Assembly (NCBI GenBank): GCA_001632425.1
Contig: KV425551.1
Location: 204,892-268,891, forward strand
DNA length: 64,000 nt
DNA from: Neolentinus lepideus HHB14362 ss-1
Lineage: Eukaryota > Basidiomycota > Agaricomycetes > Gloeophyllales > Gloeophyllaceae
Direction: 5' to 3'
Positions within the stretch are counted from its first letter, which is position 1, and every line of letters begins with the position of its first letter. Positions 35,063 through 49,165 of the stretch are shown here, piece by piece. Both the position numbers and the translations under genes were made by a program. The notes under the pieces are model-generated. The model saw only the letters and a list, made by a program, of their open reading frames with translations. It made no database searches and was not told where the DNA came from.

Positions 35063-35856
35063 ATGGAAAGGGCTGACCTTGAAACCTATCAAGTCCAGCT
35101 GTCTCAAGTCGAGCTTGCACTCCAGGCAGACCCGACAAACGCCGAATTATCGTCGCTGAGAGAGGAACTGAAGGAGCTCATCAGCCTGACGCAGGCCGCG
35201 CTTGCTCAAGCCGAGGCATCTACTTCTTCAAAGTCCGAGTCGCGAAAGCATGCACAATCCATCTCTAGCGCGCATGTATGGAGTGCCGGTGACGAGTGCT
35301 TGGCGAAGTACTCGGGCGACGGGCAGTGGTACCCAGCCAAAGTCATCTCGGTCGGTGGGTCAGGGGAGAAGAGGATGTACAGTATCGTGTTCAAGGAGTA
35401 CAACAACACGGAGCTCATAGAGGGCTCGTCACTCAAGCCCCTGCCGCCAAACTACAACGCTTCCGGTCCGTCGTCGTCATCACTAAAGCGCAAGCTGACC
35501 AAGGTGGAGGAGGAGGAGCGGGAGAGGAAGAAGAAGAAGAACGAGAAGAAGCTGGAGGCCAAGGCTGCGAAGGCGAAGGAGCAGATGCAGAAGCAGGCGA
35601 CATGGCAAAAGTTCGCCAAGAAGGCCGAGAGGAAGGGTATCAGCATTGCCGGGGTGTCTGGTACGAGTATATTCAAGACGCCGGACAACCCGCTCGGAAA
35701 AGGTACGCGTCGTTCCGGTGTAGTGCGTTAGGTTGTCTGCTGTCTAATTTGCGCTGTATGCTCTCTGTAGTCGGTGTCACGGGCAGTGGCAAAGGCATGA
35801 CGCCAGTGCACCTGCAGGGCAAGCACAAATTCCAGCCTAATGGGTCGACTGATTAA
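35063..35856 (+). CDS. SPF30: Tudor-domain splicing factor SPF30 (SMNDC1)
   Basis: Promotes spliceosome assembly by joining the tri-snRNP. Exons 35063-35702 and 35771-35856 give 241 residues, the family length. A coiled N-terminus (LETYQVQLSQVELALQADPT, ELSSLREELKELI) is followed by one Tudor domain at about 72-130 (WSAGDECLAKYSGDGQWYPA, VFKEYNNTELI), a Lys/Glu-rich helix and the conserved end SIFKTPDNPLGKVGVTGSGK. The small exon carries the last 28 residues. Confidence 0.92.
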
Positions 35857-38800
35857 CAGCATCTGGTTTGGCTAGGTGAGTGGTGAAACAGCACTCTTAT
35901 CGTGCGACTAAGCCTGACTTGCTTTACGTGTCCAGAGTCAAGAACGTGTTAACTCTTGCCACTGTATGCGCCTCCATTATACACCCAAGTACTGAAACCA
36001 CCAGTCAACTTCACACGGCCCAGATACAGAAGATCAACGCGTCCAACGCAAGACAGCCTTCATACGTGACCCTTTCCTTCTTCCGCAGTATATCTGGACC
36101 TCATCGTTTCCTTTGTCTTGTGCCTGGTTTTCTAGAACATGATACGAGCCGCGCGAGTGGGAGGGGTTGCGTGCATGCGTCAGGGTAGCGGCGCTCTCGT
36201 ACGTTCTATCGGTGCATCTGATAACATATCCTGGCACTCATCTGTAACACCTTCAAATATGACTATACGATAACTATTTGCAAGTCCACTGAGTCCGAGG
36301 AACGCTGGGTGAGGTTGTGTAGTTTGTTGTTTGTCACGCGTATGCTGCCCCTGCACGCTCGAGTCGGCAGGTTTTCTACCCGTTGGTATACAGAATCCCT
36401 TGGTGCTTCCAAGACGCATCATGGATCGCTGCCGTCTCACGATTAATTGCCACAGTGCGAGGGCGTAGTACCGAGGAACCTCATGCACTTGATCGTACTC
36501 CGGGTCCGCTTGTTTTTGGACAACAGTCTCCTCAACAGCGGAGAGTTGTCGCAACGTTCTGAACGTCCTTGATTATCGATCATAACTTACCGCCGGCGGT
36601 GATCGTGTTTGTTGAGGTGGAGTGGACGTTCGATGGATGACCGGTGTGACGAGGCCAGTTACCCTTCGTGGCCCGCCCCGGAGTCAGTTAGCAGCAAGCC
36701 GCCGGCTTTACTGGCTCAGCTCGATCTCATTTATCTGTAGATCTGGGCTGCAGTTCTCCTTCGAGGCTTCGGACTTTTCTGGAATTTCTGCCCTCCGACT
36801 TGGAGCCACCTGCGGTCGTTAAAGACGTGGTCCTCCAATATTCAATAATGGCCACCAGCACGGTTCAGCTTGGAAGGCAACTTTGCTTGATGAAACCCCC
36901 CTTGAACTGCTCAATTAGACTCGCTGCCCAGCAGATATCGGCCGAGGCACTGCTATTCCTCAATCTTGGTCGGCTATTCAAGCCTAATGTTGCTGGACGG
37001 GTACCGGGGAGTTCCATCGCTCCGGGTCTCGATGAATCTGGGGTTCTAGAGCCCGCCACTCCGAGCGGAGGAAGGACGTCTCGCGTTCTCGCGATTTATG
37101 CTGCATGCTACAATTACAGCACGTATGCACCATCGGCAGCATTTGATGGTACAGGTAAATCCGGCCCCACAGGCCCGCTTGTGCAGTATCATTCAGGCAC
37201 CTCTCTCTGGAGCTGACTGCAGGAATATTGTTGCTCTTGCCTCTCCACGGGGAATATTAATGGCGGGCACCGCAGATTGCATACTCGCGACAAATGTGAT
37301 GCTCTTGAAGACAGTCTCTTACTTTGCACCACCAGGCATCTCCATGTCAAAATAGATAACTATTCTGTGTCTTGCCAGTTCTGGAGAGGACCCAGATCCT
37401 ACGCTGTTGCACTTCAGGGTGATCGAAGAGCCCGAGGGCAGGTGAACAGAACACTTAACATTCTGTGATAGAAAATGATGTCGTGAAAGCATCCACAAGC
37501 CAGTAAGTTGTACCACTTTCGATCTGAGCGCGAAATCAGCGCGATCTGCGAATCAGATTTCTGGGTTTGTCGCCAGATCTCAAACATGACAGGCACTGCC
37601 TATGGACTGCAGAGGGCAATCCACCTTCTTGATTTGCACCATCCGAGGAACCGCAGGTCATGCATGCATCCGCATCAGATGGCCGGGGTGGCAGCAGCTT
37701 GCAGATTCACTAACTGCAAAAGCAGTGGTATCTGGCACCTTGCGCATGGATTCAGGACAGTGTTCCAGGGCCTGGAAACTCGAAAGTCGGAAGACAACTA
37801 CTCAATCCGTATCAAGGTTGCGATACAGAGTGGACGGAGGCTTCCCCGACTTCTCTAGCGCTGGATCCAGTGGGAGCGACAGTGAACGAAGTTGGGTACC
37901 AATGTCTGTGCAAAAAGGGTGCTTTTCAGCTCTCGTGACCTTGTTCGGATGACAGTAGGTTCGGTCTCAAGGCGCGCAGATCCTGTCGGGACCGCTGAGC
38001 GACACATGACCTACCCCACGAGGTTCTGGAATACGCTTCGTGGCTTTACATAATCGGAAGACCCGGGCAATTAAACTGTTTGCAAGAGCGACGCAGAAAA
38101 GGACAATGTCCTCCCTCTGCACTATCCGGAAGATACGAATATTGTTCCATGACAATCGCATGACGCAACCTGGGTTCGTGACATCCCAGGTCTCCGAGGA
38201 CGCGTCAGACGCCTGGAGTAGCTATGCATGTATGTCAGCCGCAGTGAATATTTTATATTGAAAATTGAAGGAGATATATACGTGGCCGCATAATTAGCAG
38301 GGTGGGGATCAGCATATTTTTACAGTCAGATAGGGTCCAGACTAGAGAGGCGACATGTTCTTGGCAAGCGGGCAAGCTCACGATCTAAAACTAAAAACGA
38401 AACATAGTGCATGCATATATCCACGGTCGTTAGTCGTCTCCGATGCTGGATGTGGATGTGGCAGTTTTTTTTATTTCCTTCTCTAAGCGGCACACGAGCC
38501 TTGACTGACTCGGCGGCAGCATAAAATCTTTCTTAGTCAACGGATGTATTCGAGGGGAGACAATTGCTGGTAGGCCGTCCGGCGCCACAATAAATCCAAC
38601 ATTTGAATTCGATGACTTATGAAGTTCGTCCGCCAATCCGTTGTTCTGGTGAATGCATGATCGCCAACTTAAAAGCATATGATGCTGCGCGGGCAGAACA
38701 CTCAATACGGATGAATAGACTACAGTGGGTGACACTACGAAGCACCTTCACGACTGCTAGTGAACGTCGAGAAGATGGCCCGGTACTCACTTGACTGCGG

Positions 38801-39797
38801 CCCTGCTCAAAGGACTGGGCCCGAGATGACAAAGGGACGTGGAGAAGCCACGCCAAGGAAGTCACCGCGTCTGACTGAGAGGCAGTAAGGGCCGTTAACG
38901 CGCCCCATCGTCGGCTCTTCCAGTGTCTATTGGTCTAGACATGGACCCACGATGAAGGCGGGGGATGAAGACATCAAATGGTACAGAGTTCACCGTCGGG
39001 TTTGGTTAGAGCCGAGATGAATTCTAAAGTCAATGCGTTAGACTATTACCAAAGTTCTATGGAAGATGACTTGAGACGTTTACTGAATAACATAACAAAT
39101 AGAACAACATACAATTCACTGCCGTCGGGTATCTTCTGTGTGACATTTTGAAGGAGACACCGCCTCGCTGATCAGGTCCATTTCAATGCCTTCAGGGAGT
39201 TCAATCCTGGATACAATAACGATTAGCGTGAGCAGATATATGAAAATGCTCATGCCACATCATGGCGAACAGCGAAGGATGACATGCCGGAGTTAAGTGC
39301 TTTGAATCCAATTTTGAAATGCGGCGTGGTCTGAACTAAAGTTCCTGCTTTCTTGAATAACCGTGACGGTTAAACAAATTGCAACAACGGAGACCGGTGA
39401 TAGACTGAGGCGTGAATGTGCGGCTATGACGAGATGCTTAAGCAAGGTGACAACAGAACCATTCCCAAGTGAGAAGAAAAAATCCCAAGGCTAGGAGAAT
39501 ACTCCTCCTGTACACCAAGCTTTCGCTGCCGCAGGACAGTATGAACCGGGTTGAAAGTACTCCCTGTTTGAAGTACTGCAGGAAAATAAGAATTACTGGA
39601 GGAATTTCCCATTGGACGCCATTGGCGATACACGTGTCGGGAGCTTCGTACGGGCCGCCACTTGCTCCTGATTGGCTCCCGCCTTCATGTTATCTATGTA
39701 TATGAATAAGTCATGACACAGAGAACTATTATTATTCTTGGATGGCTCGTGGTCTAGAGGATCTTCGGAATGGAGACGCTCTTTGTCGACGACGGCT
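35857..39797. other. Gene-poor region, 3.9 kb
   Basis: The longest stretch without a supported gene. Frames reach 138 codons (36800-37216) and 116 codons (37508-37858) but show no known motif, no consistent splice pattern and unbiased codon use. I looked for tRNA boxes, terminal repeats and transposase motifs and found none I can defend. An AT-rich tract lies near 38255-38320. It could be an old decayed mobile element or regulatory spacer. Confidence 0.45.
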
Positions 39798-41867
39798 ATG
39801 GCGGCGGCAGAAGTTGAAGATGTGGGCGATGTCATCATCTCAAAAGACTTGGGTTTTCTACCCATCCCTAAACGACTCCGCCATGACCCCAAACATCCGA
39901 TCAAGTTCACCATGCTACTCAACATCACATTTGGTTTGGCAAGCACCTTCAGTAAGTGGTGATTCATTGTCATACAGGCATTGAGTGTCTCATATTTTCC
40001 CCTCAGTTGCCTCTAATCTGTACTACTGCCAACCTATCCTGAGTTAGTATGAATTCGTGCATAAACGCTGACAAACCGATTGAAATATACACACCTCCTC
40101 TTAGTTCAGCTGGCAAAATCGTTTAATGTCACATACACTGAAGTGTCCAAGTGAGTTTTTGGTGTTGCACTCAACTGAGATTGACAATACGGAGCCCCTT
40201 GACTTTATGGTGTCGCCGATTCGGATATCACGATATCATCTGCGTGGAATTCCCCACTGATCTGCGCTGGTGAGAAGATCGGTGTGTAGTATTACAAAGC
40301 TATGTCTGGGCTCCCTGTCGCCGCGAATTTCGTTTTTCTCCATCATCGCTAGCTACGTAAAGCTGATAATCTGTATAGTATCCCAACATTGGTGCAAGCT
40401 GGGTACGTCCTTAAATCATCAGTACTAACGTCTCAGTAGACTTTCACTCACACTCAAATTAGATATGCGACAGGGCTCTTGTTTCTTTCGCCACTGGGCG
40501 ACCTCGTTCGCCGCCGGCCTCTAATTCTCTTATTGGTCTTCTGCTCCGGAAGTTTAACCATAGGACTTGCAGTAACAAAGTCCTTGCACGCCTTCGAAGC
40601 ATTAGGTTATCTCGTTGGGGTTTTCACGGTCACGCCAATGGTCCTTATGCCACTAGCGGCCGATCTGGCTCCCCCGGAGCGCAAAGCATCCGCTATTTCA
40701 GTGGTTCTTTCGGGCCTCCTCTTCGGCATCCTACTCGCCCGAGTACTGGCAGGTGTTATTTCTCAATTCGTGACCTGGAGGGTCGTGTATTATATGGCCA
40801 TTGGCGCACAAGGCGCCGTGCTGGCGATGCTATACTTTGTCCTACCTGACTATCCTGCTCGAAATCACGACATGACTTATTTCAAGATCCTCCGTACGAT
40901 GGCGAAATTCACGGTTACCGAACCCTTGCTCATTCAAGCATGTCTGATCAATATTGCATCCAGCGCCGTCTTCACGAGCTTCTGGGTAACATTGACATTC
41001 CTCCTGGGAGGCCCGCCCTACTATTATTCAACGTTCGTGTCACGGTTAATCACATCCTCCGCATATACTGAACCCACAACACTTTAGTCTCGATATCGGA
41101 TTATTTGGACTCGTTGGCATGTTTGGTGTAGCCATGGGTCCTGTCCTGGGTCGCATCACCGATAGACTCATACCTTGGTATGCGACATTGTTCTCCACTG
41201 TATTCCTCAGCATTTCGCAAGCCATCCATACCGGTGCTGGGGGTATCAACGTCGGCGCCATTATTGTCGCGTGCTTTGGAATCGATAGCTTCCGGCAGAT
41301 GCAGCAAGTCTCTCTGACGACGGCTGTCTGGGGGTGAGCACTATACTACTTCATGTCTTGCGTGGTGATCATCTCTGAATATAGAATCGATCCCTCGGCT
41401 CGAGCTCGTCTCAATGCCGTCTTGGTTATTTCAGTGCGTTGCGTTCCGCTCCGTAGTGTCTGTAGAACGGCAGCTCATGTTCCTCGCAGCTGTTCATAGG
41501 TCAGGTTATGGGTACGTCCGTGGGTACAAAAGTTTTCGTTGAACACGGCTGGCGGGCGTCGACTGGACTGTCTATGGCTTTATGTGGCTGGCAGTTGTCT
41601 ATCCTCTTCCTTCGCGGACCTCACTGCGGGCTGAAGACATGGGTCGGCTGGCAGGGCGGGTGGGAGGCGAGAAGGAGCGTCGTTGAACAGCGACATCGAA
41701 ATGCCACTGTTGCAGCAGACCCTGAAAAGGGATTAGCTGAGGAGGATACTGGTTCGGTTGGAGGCACCATCATGCAAGAACCTGCTGATGAAGAGAAGCG
41801 GATCGAAAAGACCACATCTAAGAATGACGATACGGGTATGGTGGATTCTTCGCGATTGGTACAATAG
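39798..41867 (+). CDS. Major facilitator superfamily transporter
   Basis: Eight exons (39798-39951, 40007-40042, 40105-40150, 40379-40402, 40463-41032, 41088-41333, 41385-41433, 41490-41867) give 500 residues. About twelve membrane helices are seen, with the loop-2 signature LSPLGDLVRRRPLILL between helices 2 and 3, and GPVLGRITDRLIPW in the second half. It resembles bacterial-type sugar-efflux/YgaY-like MFS proteins found in fungi; substrate unknown. The exons are small at the 5' end (36, 46 and 24 nt). The C-terminal tail is charged and cytosolic. The first exon starts at the first in-frame ATG. Confidence 0.85.
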
Positions 41868-42034
41868 CTCTAGAGCCTTTTCTATAAGCTCATATCCCAC
41901 CTTTAATTTCGATGCTCTGATGCGGAATCTGGAGCCTTCTGTATTTGTCTCATGATAGAGGCAGTGGGTTGTACATCGACACACTGTGTACAAGAAGAAA
42001 CATGCACAATATACTGCGATGCGATCCAATGAGC

Positions 42035-43910
<1,876 letters not shown>

Positions 43911-44132
43911 TGTTACTTGTTCCAAGCTAAGATGGCAAACTGGAGGAAACTTAAAGATTGAAGCAAGGCCGCCTGAGCATGGACGGAAAGGGCCGAGATT
44001 CTCGGTATGATCGAGATCCGATCGTCTCTGCTCTCCAGTTGTGCAGCGTGCTGCAATGTGCAGGTCACATTCACGAGAAGTCTACATCTGACTGTTTCTT
44101 CTGGGAGATATGTTCGTCTGTTTTTGAGCGCA
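43911..44132. promoter_or_regulatory. Divergent intergenic region
   Basis: Only 222 bases separate the starts of RIO2 and the NatD-like gene, a likely shared promoter. No TATA consensus. Confidence 0.4.
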
Positions 44133-45181
44133 ATGTCATTTCGAATACTCAAGAAGGCAAACAGAGTCTGTGCTGATCCTCTCCCATGCTGATCCATCAT
44201 TGACTAAAGTGATGAGGTATGATCAGGCAACATCAGTAGAAATTGCAGATGCAATCCCTTCCACATTGCTATCCGGAGAAGCAAGGTATACCCCACCTTC
44301 TCTACAGGAGAGGGATACTGAAGCAACGTCCAAGTTTCATTTGCAGAGTTGCTACCGGTCCTCAGTTGTCGGCAGCTGAGCGTGAAGACGTCTGGCAAAT
44401 CTTTGAAGACAATATGAAGGGTTTGTGTGTGCAGCATCCATATTTTTTTATTGCTACTGATGCCTTCATTGGATATCCTCCTAGATATGTGAAATCTATC
44501 TTTGGCTGGGATCCTCCGACCAAACGCCATGAATTGTTTCACCGGCTTGCACGATATATCCTCATTTATGGGCCTCAAACCGAACAGAATGGCTCTGCCA
44601 GCGGACAAGCCACGCTTCCTCTGGTTGCATACGTCGGATTCCGTTTCGAAGATGAGGACGGTGAAAACGTCCTTTATTGGTATGTAAAAACTGCCCAGGT
44701 CCAACGCACTTCCCCTCCTTATTATCGTCAGCTATGAACTGCAGGTATCAAACGTCTCGCAACGCCACGGTCTTGGAAAGTTCTTGATGCAGCAGCTTTC
44801 CAATGTCGGACGACATTGGCAAATGCGGAAGGTCATGCTCACCGTTCTGAAAGGTATTTCTAACCCTTCGGTACTGCTCTTGGCTTGACCATTCTTCGTA
44901 GCGAATGCAGCAGCGAAGAAGTTCTACGAATCACAAGGGTAAGCACCGGTGTGATGAAATGCGTTGGTCATATGCTCAAAACTATGCATAGATTCACACT
45001 TGATCCTTCCTCACCCGAATATTATGGCAACGTCAAATTAATCCAGGCCAGCGGAGAGCCGGGTGAGAGCGAAGAAGTCTGCGGCAAAACGGCGGAGAAT
45101 GGGGACGATTCATGGGAGGACGAGGATGAGGCGGAAGACTGTGATTATGAGATTTTGTCGAAAGCTATAACTGGTCTTTAG
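44133..45181 (+). CDS. NAT4: N-alpha-acetyltransferase 40 (NatD)
   Basis: Acetylates the N-terminus of histones H4 and H2A. Seven exons (44133-44169, 44237-44285, 44347-44424, 44485-44679, 44732-44853, 44902-44938, 44992-45181) give 235 residues. The core matches the family: LYVKSIFGWDPPTKRHELFH, AYVGFRFEDEDGENVLYCYE, LQVSNVSQRHGLGKFLMQQL with the acetyl-CoA loop QRHGLGK, and VLKANAAAKKFYESQGF. An acidic tail ends the protein. The first exon and its weak GTGCTG donor are uncertain; the rest is firm. Confidence 0.88.
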
Positions 45182-45359
45182 ATACTACCAGATCCAAGGA
45201 ATAGCAGATCCTAGCTACTCAAGACGAAACTCTTGTCTGCGGTATTAGTGACTCGAGACACCGGCTTCGTTGTCCGTTTGTCCTTATTTACCCACAGCCA
45301 CCGGCGTTTCCATTTCGACATCTGCAACGCAGACCCGGAACGTTACACAACTCTCTAAT

Positions 45360-45818
45360 ATGTTGTCAGCAGCCGCTCGCTCTGCACGGGCCAGGGTACC
45401 TCGATGCATCACTGGCCGACGATATGCGTCGCATGGTGCACCCCATTATAACGAGCCTTCCGGCAACCTCTTCGGCGAGAAGGTACGCATACGACTGCCT
45501 AGATGCTCGAGGCAACAAGTTTATTGATGGACGACTTCGTGAAGCCTCTAAAACCTGGAGAGAAGCGAGTGAAGGAGCCTTGGGAGAATATCTGGTATGT
45601 CGGAATGTACGGCTCCATGGCGGTGGCTGCAGTATTATTATACTACAAGCCAGACACCAGGTGCGTGACCTTGTTCCTTACTACTTATTTGTCATCTTAA
45701 GCTGTTACAATATTCCAGCATACAAACATGGGCTCTGAAGGAAGCACGGAGGAGAATGGAGGAGCGTGGCGAGGCGTTTGAGTATAAGCCGGGCACAACA
45801 CCACCAGCATCGTCATGA
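45360..45818 (+). CDS. NDUFB11: Complex I subunit NDUFB11/ESSS
   Basis: Accessory subunit of mitochondrial NADH:ubiquinone oxidoreductase. Exons 45360-45482, 45545-45660 and 45719-45818 give 112 residues. An Arg-rich presequence (MLSAAARSARARVPRC) leads to HYNEPSGNLFGEK, then PLKPGEKRVKEPWENIWYVG, one membrane helix (YGSMAVAAVLLYY) and KPDTSIQTWALKEARRRMEE. The first intron is taken to end GTGAAG; the nearer CTAG would leave an impossible 20-odd nt intron. Confidence 0.88.
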
Positions 45819-46028
45819 TCAGCCAGGCCGATTCATCCCGTACTCATTATCCCCCGTCTCGATCGGTTTAAATCAACATTAAGCATGGATTGCACTGCAC
45901 TACATGTACTCGGGGCCTAGGAGTTGAACCCTCTAGACAAATATATGTGTAATTTAGAGTCTCCCCGATAAACTAACAGCAGTTGATGCTGTTGTCCCTC
46001 AGTACCATATGACCATATGAAAAGTCCT

Positions 46029-46767
46029 TCATGACTTGCAGTGCTCGACATATTGTTCCGCCGTCATCAGCGACTCGACCTGAAGGCGCAAGTTAGCAAT
46101 GAAAGAAGCGTGAACGGCATGAGCTGACCTGTGAGGGATCAGACACCTCGATTTTGCAAAGCCAACCTGTGCGTGATGAAATTTAATATGGTATCATATA
46201 ATATACAGCGATCATACCCTTGTCCTCGGGTGACTTGTTCAGGAGACCTGGCTGTGAGTTCAGCTCCTCGTTGATCTCTTTGACGGTACCGGCCACCGGC
46301 GCGTACTGCAGCCGCAACTCTGTAAGCCCAATAGCATGCAGAAAGATATAAACACTCAACGATGTCTGATGCTGCCTTAACACTCTCCACGGCCCCTATA
46401 CTGTCTGCGAAACCGCTCGTTTAAACTCCGGGAAACAGTGTGCACTTCCACTCACCACCCTGCTCAACAGTCTCGCCCACCTTCGCCAATTCTACGAAGA
46501 CAACATCCCCGAGACTTGATTGCGCGTAGTCCGTAATGTAGACCGTGCCAAGTTTCGTAGCGTCGTCGAAGGCAATGAGTTCATGGGCCTCCGTATAATG
46601 CTTAGCTTCATACGCTTGTCAGAAAAGCAGACAAGGCGAGGAGAGCCTGGCATACAGATGAGCGTCCGGATGAACGGTGCCGCTGGTCCCCGTCTGGCAG
46701 TTGCTCCTGCAACCGAAACAGGACGAAGGGACCTGGTTCGGGACACTTGTCGCAGAAGAGAGAACAT
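46029..46767 (-). CDS. GCV3: Glycine cleavage system H protein
   Basis: Lipoyl carrier of the mitochondrial glycine decarboxylase. Six exons (46656-46767, 46456-46614, 46361-46404, 46218-46305, 46129-46166, 46029-46079) give 163 residues. The presequence is MFSLLRQVSRTRSLRP. The domain is typical: HYTEAHELIAFDDATKLGTV, GITDYAQ-like YITDYAQSSLGDVVFVELA, lipoylated Lys100 in GAVESVKAASD, YAPVAGTVKEINEELNSQP, GWLCKIEVSDPSQ, and MTAEQYVEHCKS at the end. Confidence 0.93.
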
Positions 46768-47103
46768 CTTGTGACCGCGCGACAGCAAGAGAGCGTAAGT
46801 TTAGAGTAGCTCTAATGAGTGTCCTTGCAAGACCACACAAGGTTCGAAAAAAGAACCATCTCAGACACATTCCAGAGTAACAACCCAACGTAAGCAACGT
46901 AAAAACGCCTCCCATGTAAGGAATTAGGACGGGCGGGTCTCTATGTTATTACGGAAGGTATGTCTAAACGCCGCTACCTTGGAACCTCCGTCTTGATCCG
47001 CTGGTGTGCAAATCGAATTCTGCAGGATGCAAATGCGGAGTGGGGAAGCATATATACAAAGCAGTATCTAGTAGGCTAGAGATTAGACTTCTCATACAAT
47101 CCC

Positions 47104-49001
47104 TTAGGCAGTTTCGAGAATTTTGGTGACAATGCCAGTGCCAACTGAAAGACAGTAAGTAAGGAGAAGACATGCGTCAATTCATAGAACGTACTAGTTT
47201 TGTTGCCCTCGCGGAGCGTGAACCGGGAGCCGACTTCGGCAGCGACATCGTGAACGAGGTCGAGGATCATCTCAACGTTGTCACCAGGCATGATCTAGCA
47301 CAATATTGTAAGTACGTCGTGATCCACATTCGTGAGGCCACTCACCATCTTCTCCTCGGCATCGGGGGTACCGTCAGGGAACCTTAACGCCACGGTGATG
47401 TCAGCGGTGCGCAAGAACAGCTGGGGCCTGTAGTTTTGCATGAAGGGAGTGTAGCGACCTCCCTCATCCTTAGTCAAGACCTTCACAACTGTATGTCAGA
47501 GACTGCACGTAAGCTGATAAGACAATCACTAACATAGATCTGAGCCTGGAACTTCTTAACGGATTGCATAGAGCCGGGCTTGATAACGACCATACCGCGA
47601 CGAAGTTGCTCGCGCTTGATGCCACGAACCAAGCATCCCATGTTGTCACCAGCTTCACCTCGGTCCAGCTCCTTGTGAAACATCTCTGCAAACCAGTCAG
47701 AGCAAGAATGTGCAGCCACAAGCATGGATCTCACCAATGCCAGTAACGATCGTCTTAATCTTCTCACCGAGACCCAGAATCTCGACTTCGTCGCCCTTGT
47801 TGACAACACCGCGCTCAACCTAGATGATTCTGTAAACGAAGAGTCCGTCCCACAAGGCTCGACAGCTTACACGACCAGTGCAGACAGTCCCGCGTCCAGA
47901 AATGGAGAAGACGTCTTCAATGGGCATGAGGAAAGGCTTGTCAAGATCGCCTACGCATACTCTTCAGTATGACATCCAGCCGAGACAAGGAGTAACATAC
48001 GGGGAGGGATCTCGATCCAGTCATCGCAAGCCTGCACCAATTCCTTGATCTTCTCGGCACCAATCTCGGGGTCGCGGCCCTCCAAAGCAGCCAAAGCAGA
48101 GCCCATAACTATAGGAGTGTGGTCACCCTCGAAGTTGTACGTCGACAGGAGATCTCGCATTTCCATTTCTACCAGTTCCAGCATTTCCTTGTCATCGATC
48201 TGGTCAACCTTGTTGATGAACACGACGAGCTTCTTGATTCCGACTTGACGAGCGAGTAGTAAGTGTTCCCGGGTTTGAGGCATTTGACCATCCGTTGCAG
48301 AGACCACGATAATAGCACCATCCATCTGTGCAGCACCAGTAATCATGTTCTTGATGTCTGGTAAGACATGAGTATAGGGCGGGTGACCCAACGCCAAATC
48401 CACTTACAGTCAGCATGTCCTGGACAATCAATGTGACCGTAATGCCGCGCGTCTGTCTCGTATTCCACGTGAGCTGAATTAATAGTTATACCACGGGCCC
48501 TCTCCTCAGGTGCCCTATCAATTTGTGAGTAGTCCGTGAACTTGGCACCGCCCTTCTCAGCGAGAACCTTGGTGATGGCAGCCGTTAGCGTCGTCTTTCC
48601 ATGGTCGACGTGTCCTAAGGCCACGGATGTTAGAGCAAGATACGGGCGATAACTGGCAATGCACCCACCAATGGTTCCGATATTTAGGTGAGGCTTCGCC
48701 CGAGAGTACTTCGTCGCGGCATCGTCGGCATACGGACGACGGGAAACTAGTGAATGTTCTTAGGTAGGGATGTTGACAGCTCAGACAATTGAAGTGAACT
48801 GTACCCCAATTGAGAGGCGTCCGGCTTGTCGACGCAATCTGTGACGAAGGCAGTGTCGAGCGCCGCGAGCATGACGCGAACGCTGGATGCAGTGAGTATC
48901 AGCAATCCCTTCGTGGCATCATTAACGGCAACCGACAAACCTAGTGAGCTCTGGAACCTACGCGCGACGGCGTTCACAGTCGCCAGCTGCGAACGGAACA
49001 T
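47104..49001 (-). CDS. TUF1: Elongation factor Tu, mitochondrial
   Basis: GTPase bringing aminoacyl-tRNA to mitochondrial ribosomes. Ten exons (48941-49001, 48669-48746, 48408-48614, 48001-48357, 47871-47950, 47735-47819, 47534-47685, 47346-47480, 47195-47294, 47104-47144) give 431 residues. A presequence precedes [20 protein letters not shown] with the P-loop GHVDHGKT (47-54). [38 protein letters not shown], and the domain III end [12 protein letters not shown] are all present. The first intron is long, about 195 nt, and happens to be open in frame. Confidence 0.95.
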
Positions 49002-49165
49002 GTTGGTTGTAGAAGAGGCTTCGGCGCGGTGGGGCAGCTAAGAAAAACTGTTACCGTGGGAATGGCATAACCTACTTCGGCTAAGGTTAAGACCAATCTA
49101 TTACAACGACTACTACGTTAACTAGTCTCAGCTTGTAGTCTCCACTACAACTCACTACAATCATC
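49002..49165. promoter_or_regulatory. Divergent intergenic region
   Basis: TUF1 and PEX14 start codons are 164 bases apart, so they probably share a bidirectional promoter. Confidence 0.4.

Noticed and set aside
36800..37858. Possible transposase or retroelement gene
   Set aside because: The open frames show no DDE, integrase or reverse-transcriptase motif and no flanking repeat that I can see.
45483..45505. Short intron ending CTAG in NDUFB11
   Set aside because: An intron of 20-odd nt is too short to splice and would add non-family sequence; the GTGAAG end gives a 62-nt intron and the expected GEK-PLKPGEKR join.
48747..48940. Open frame through the first TUF1 intron
   Set aside because: Reading through ends in a stop before the EF-Tu core; splicing from 48941 to 48746 gives the presequence and core in frame.
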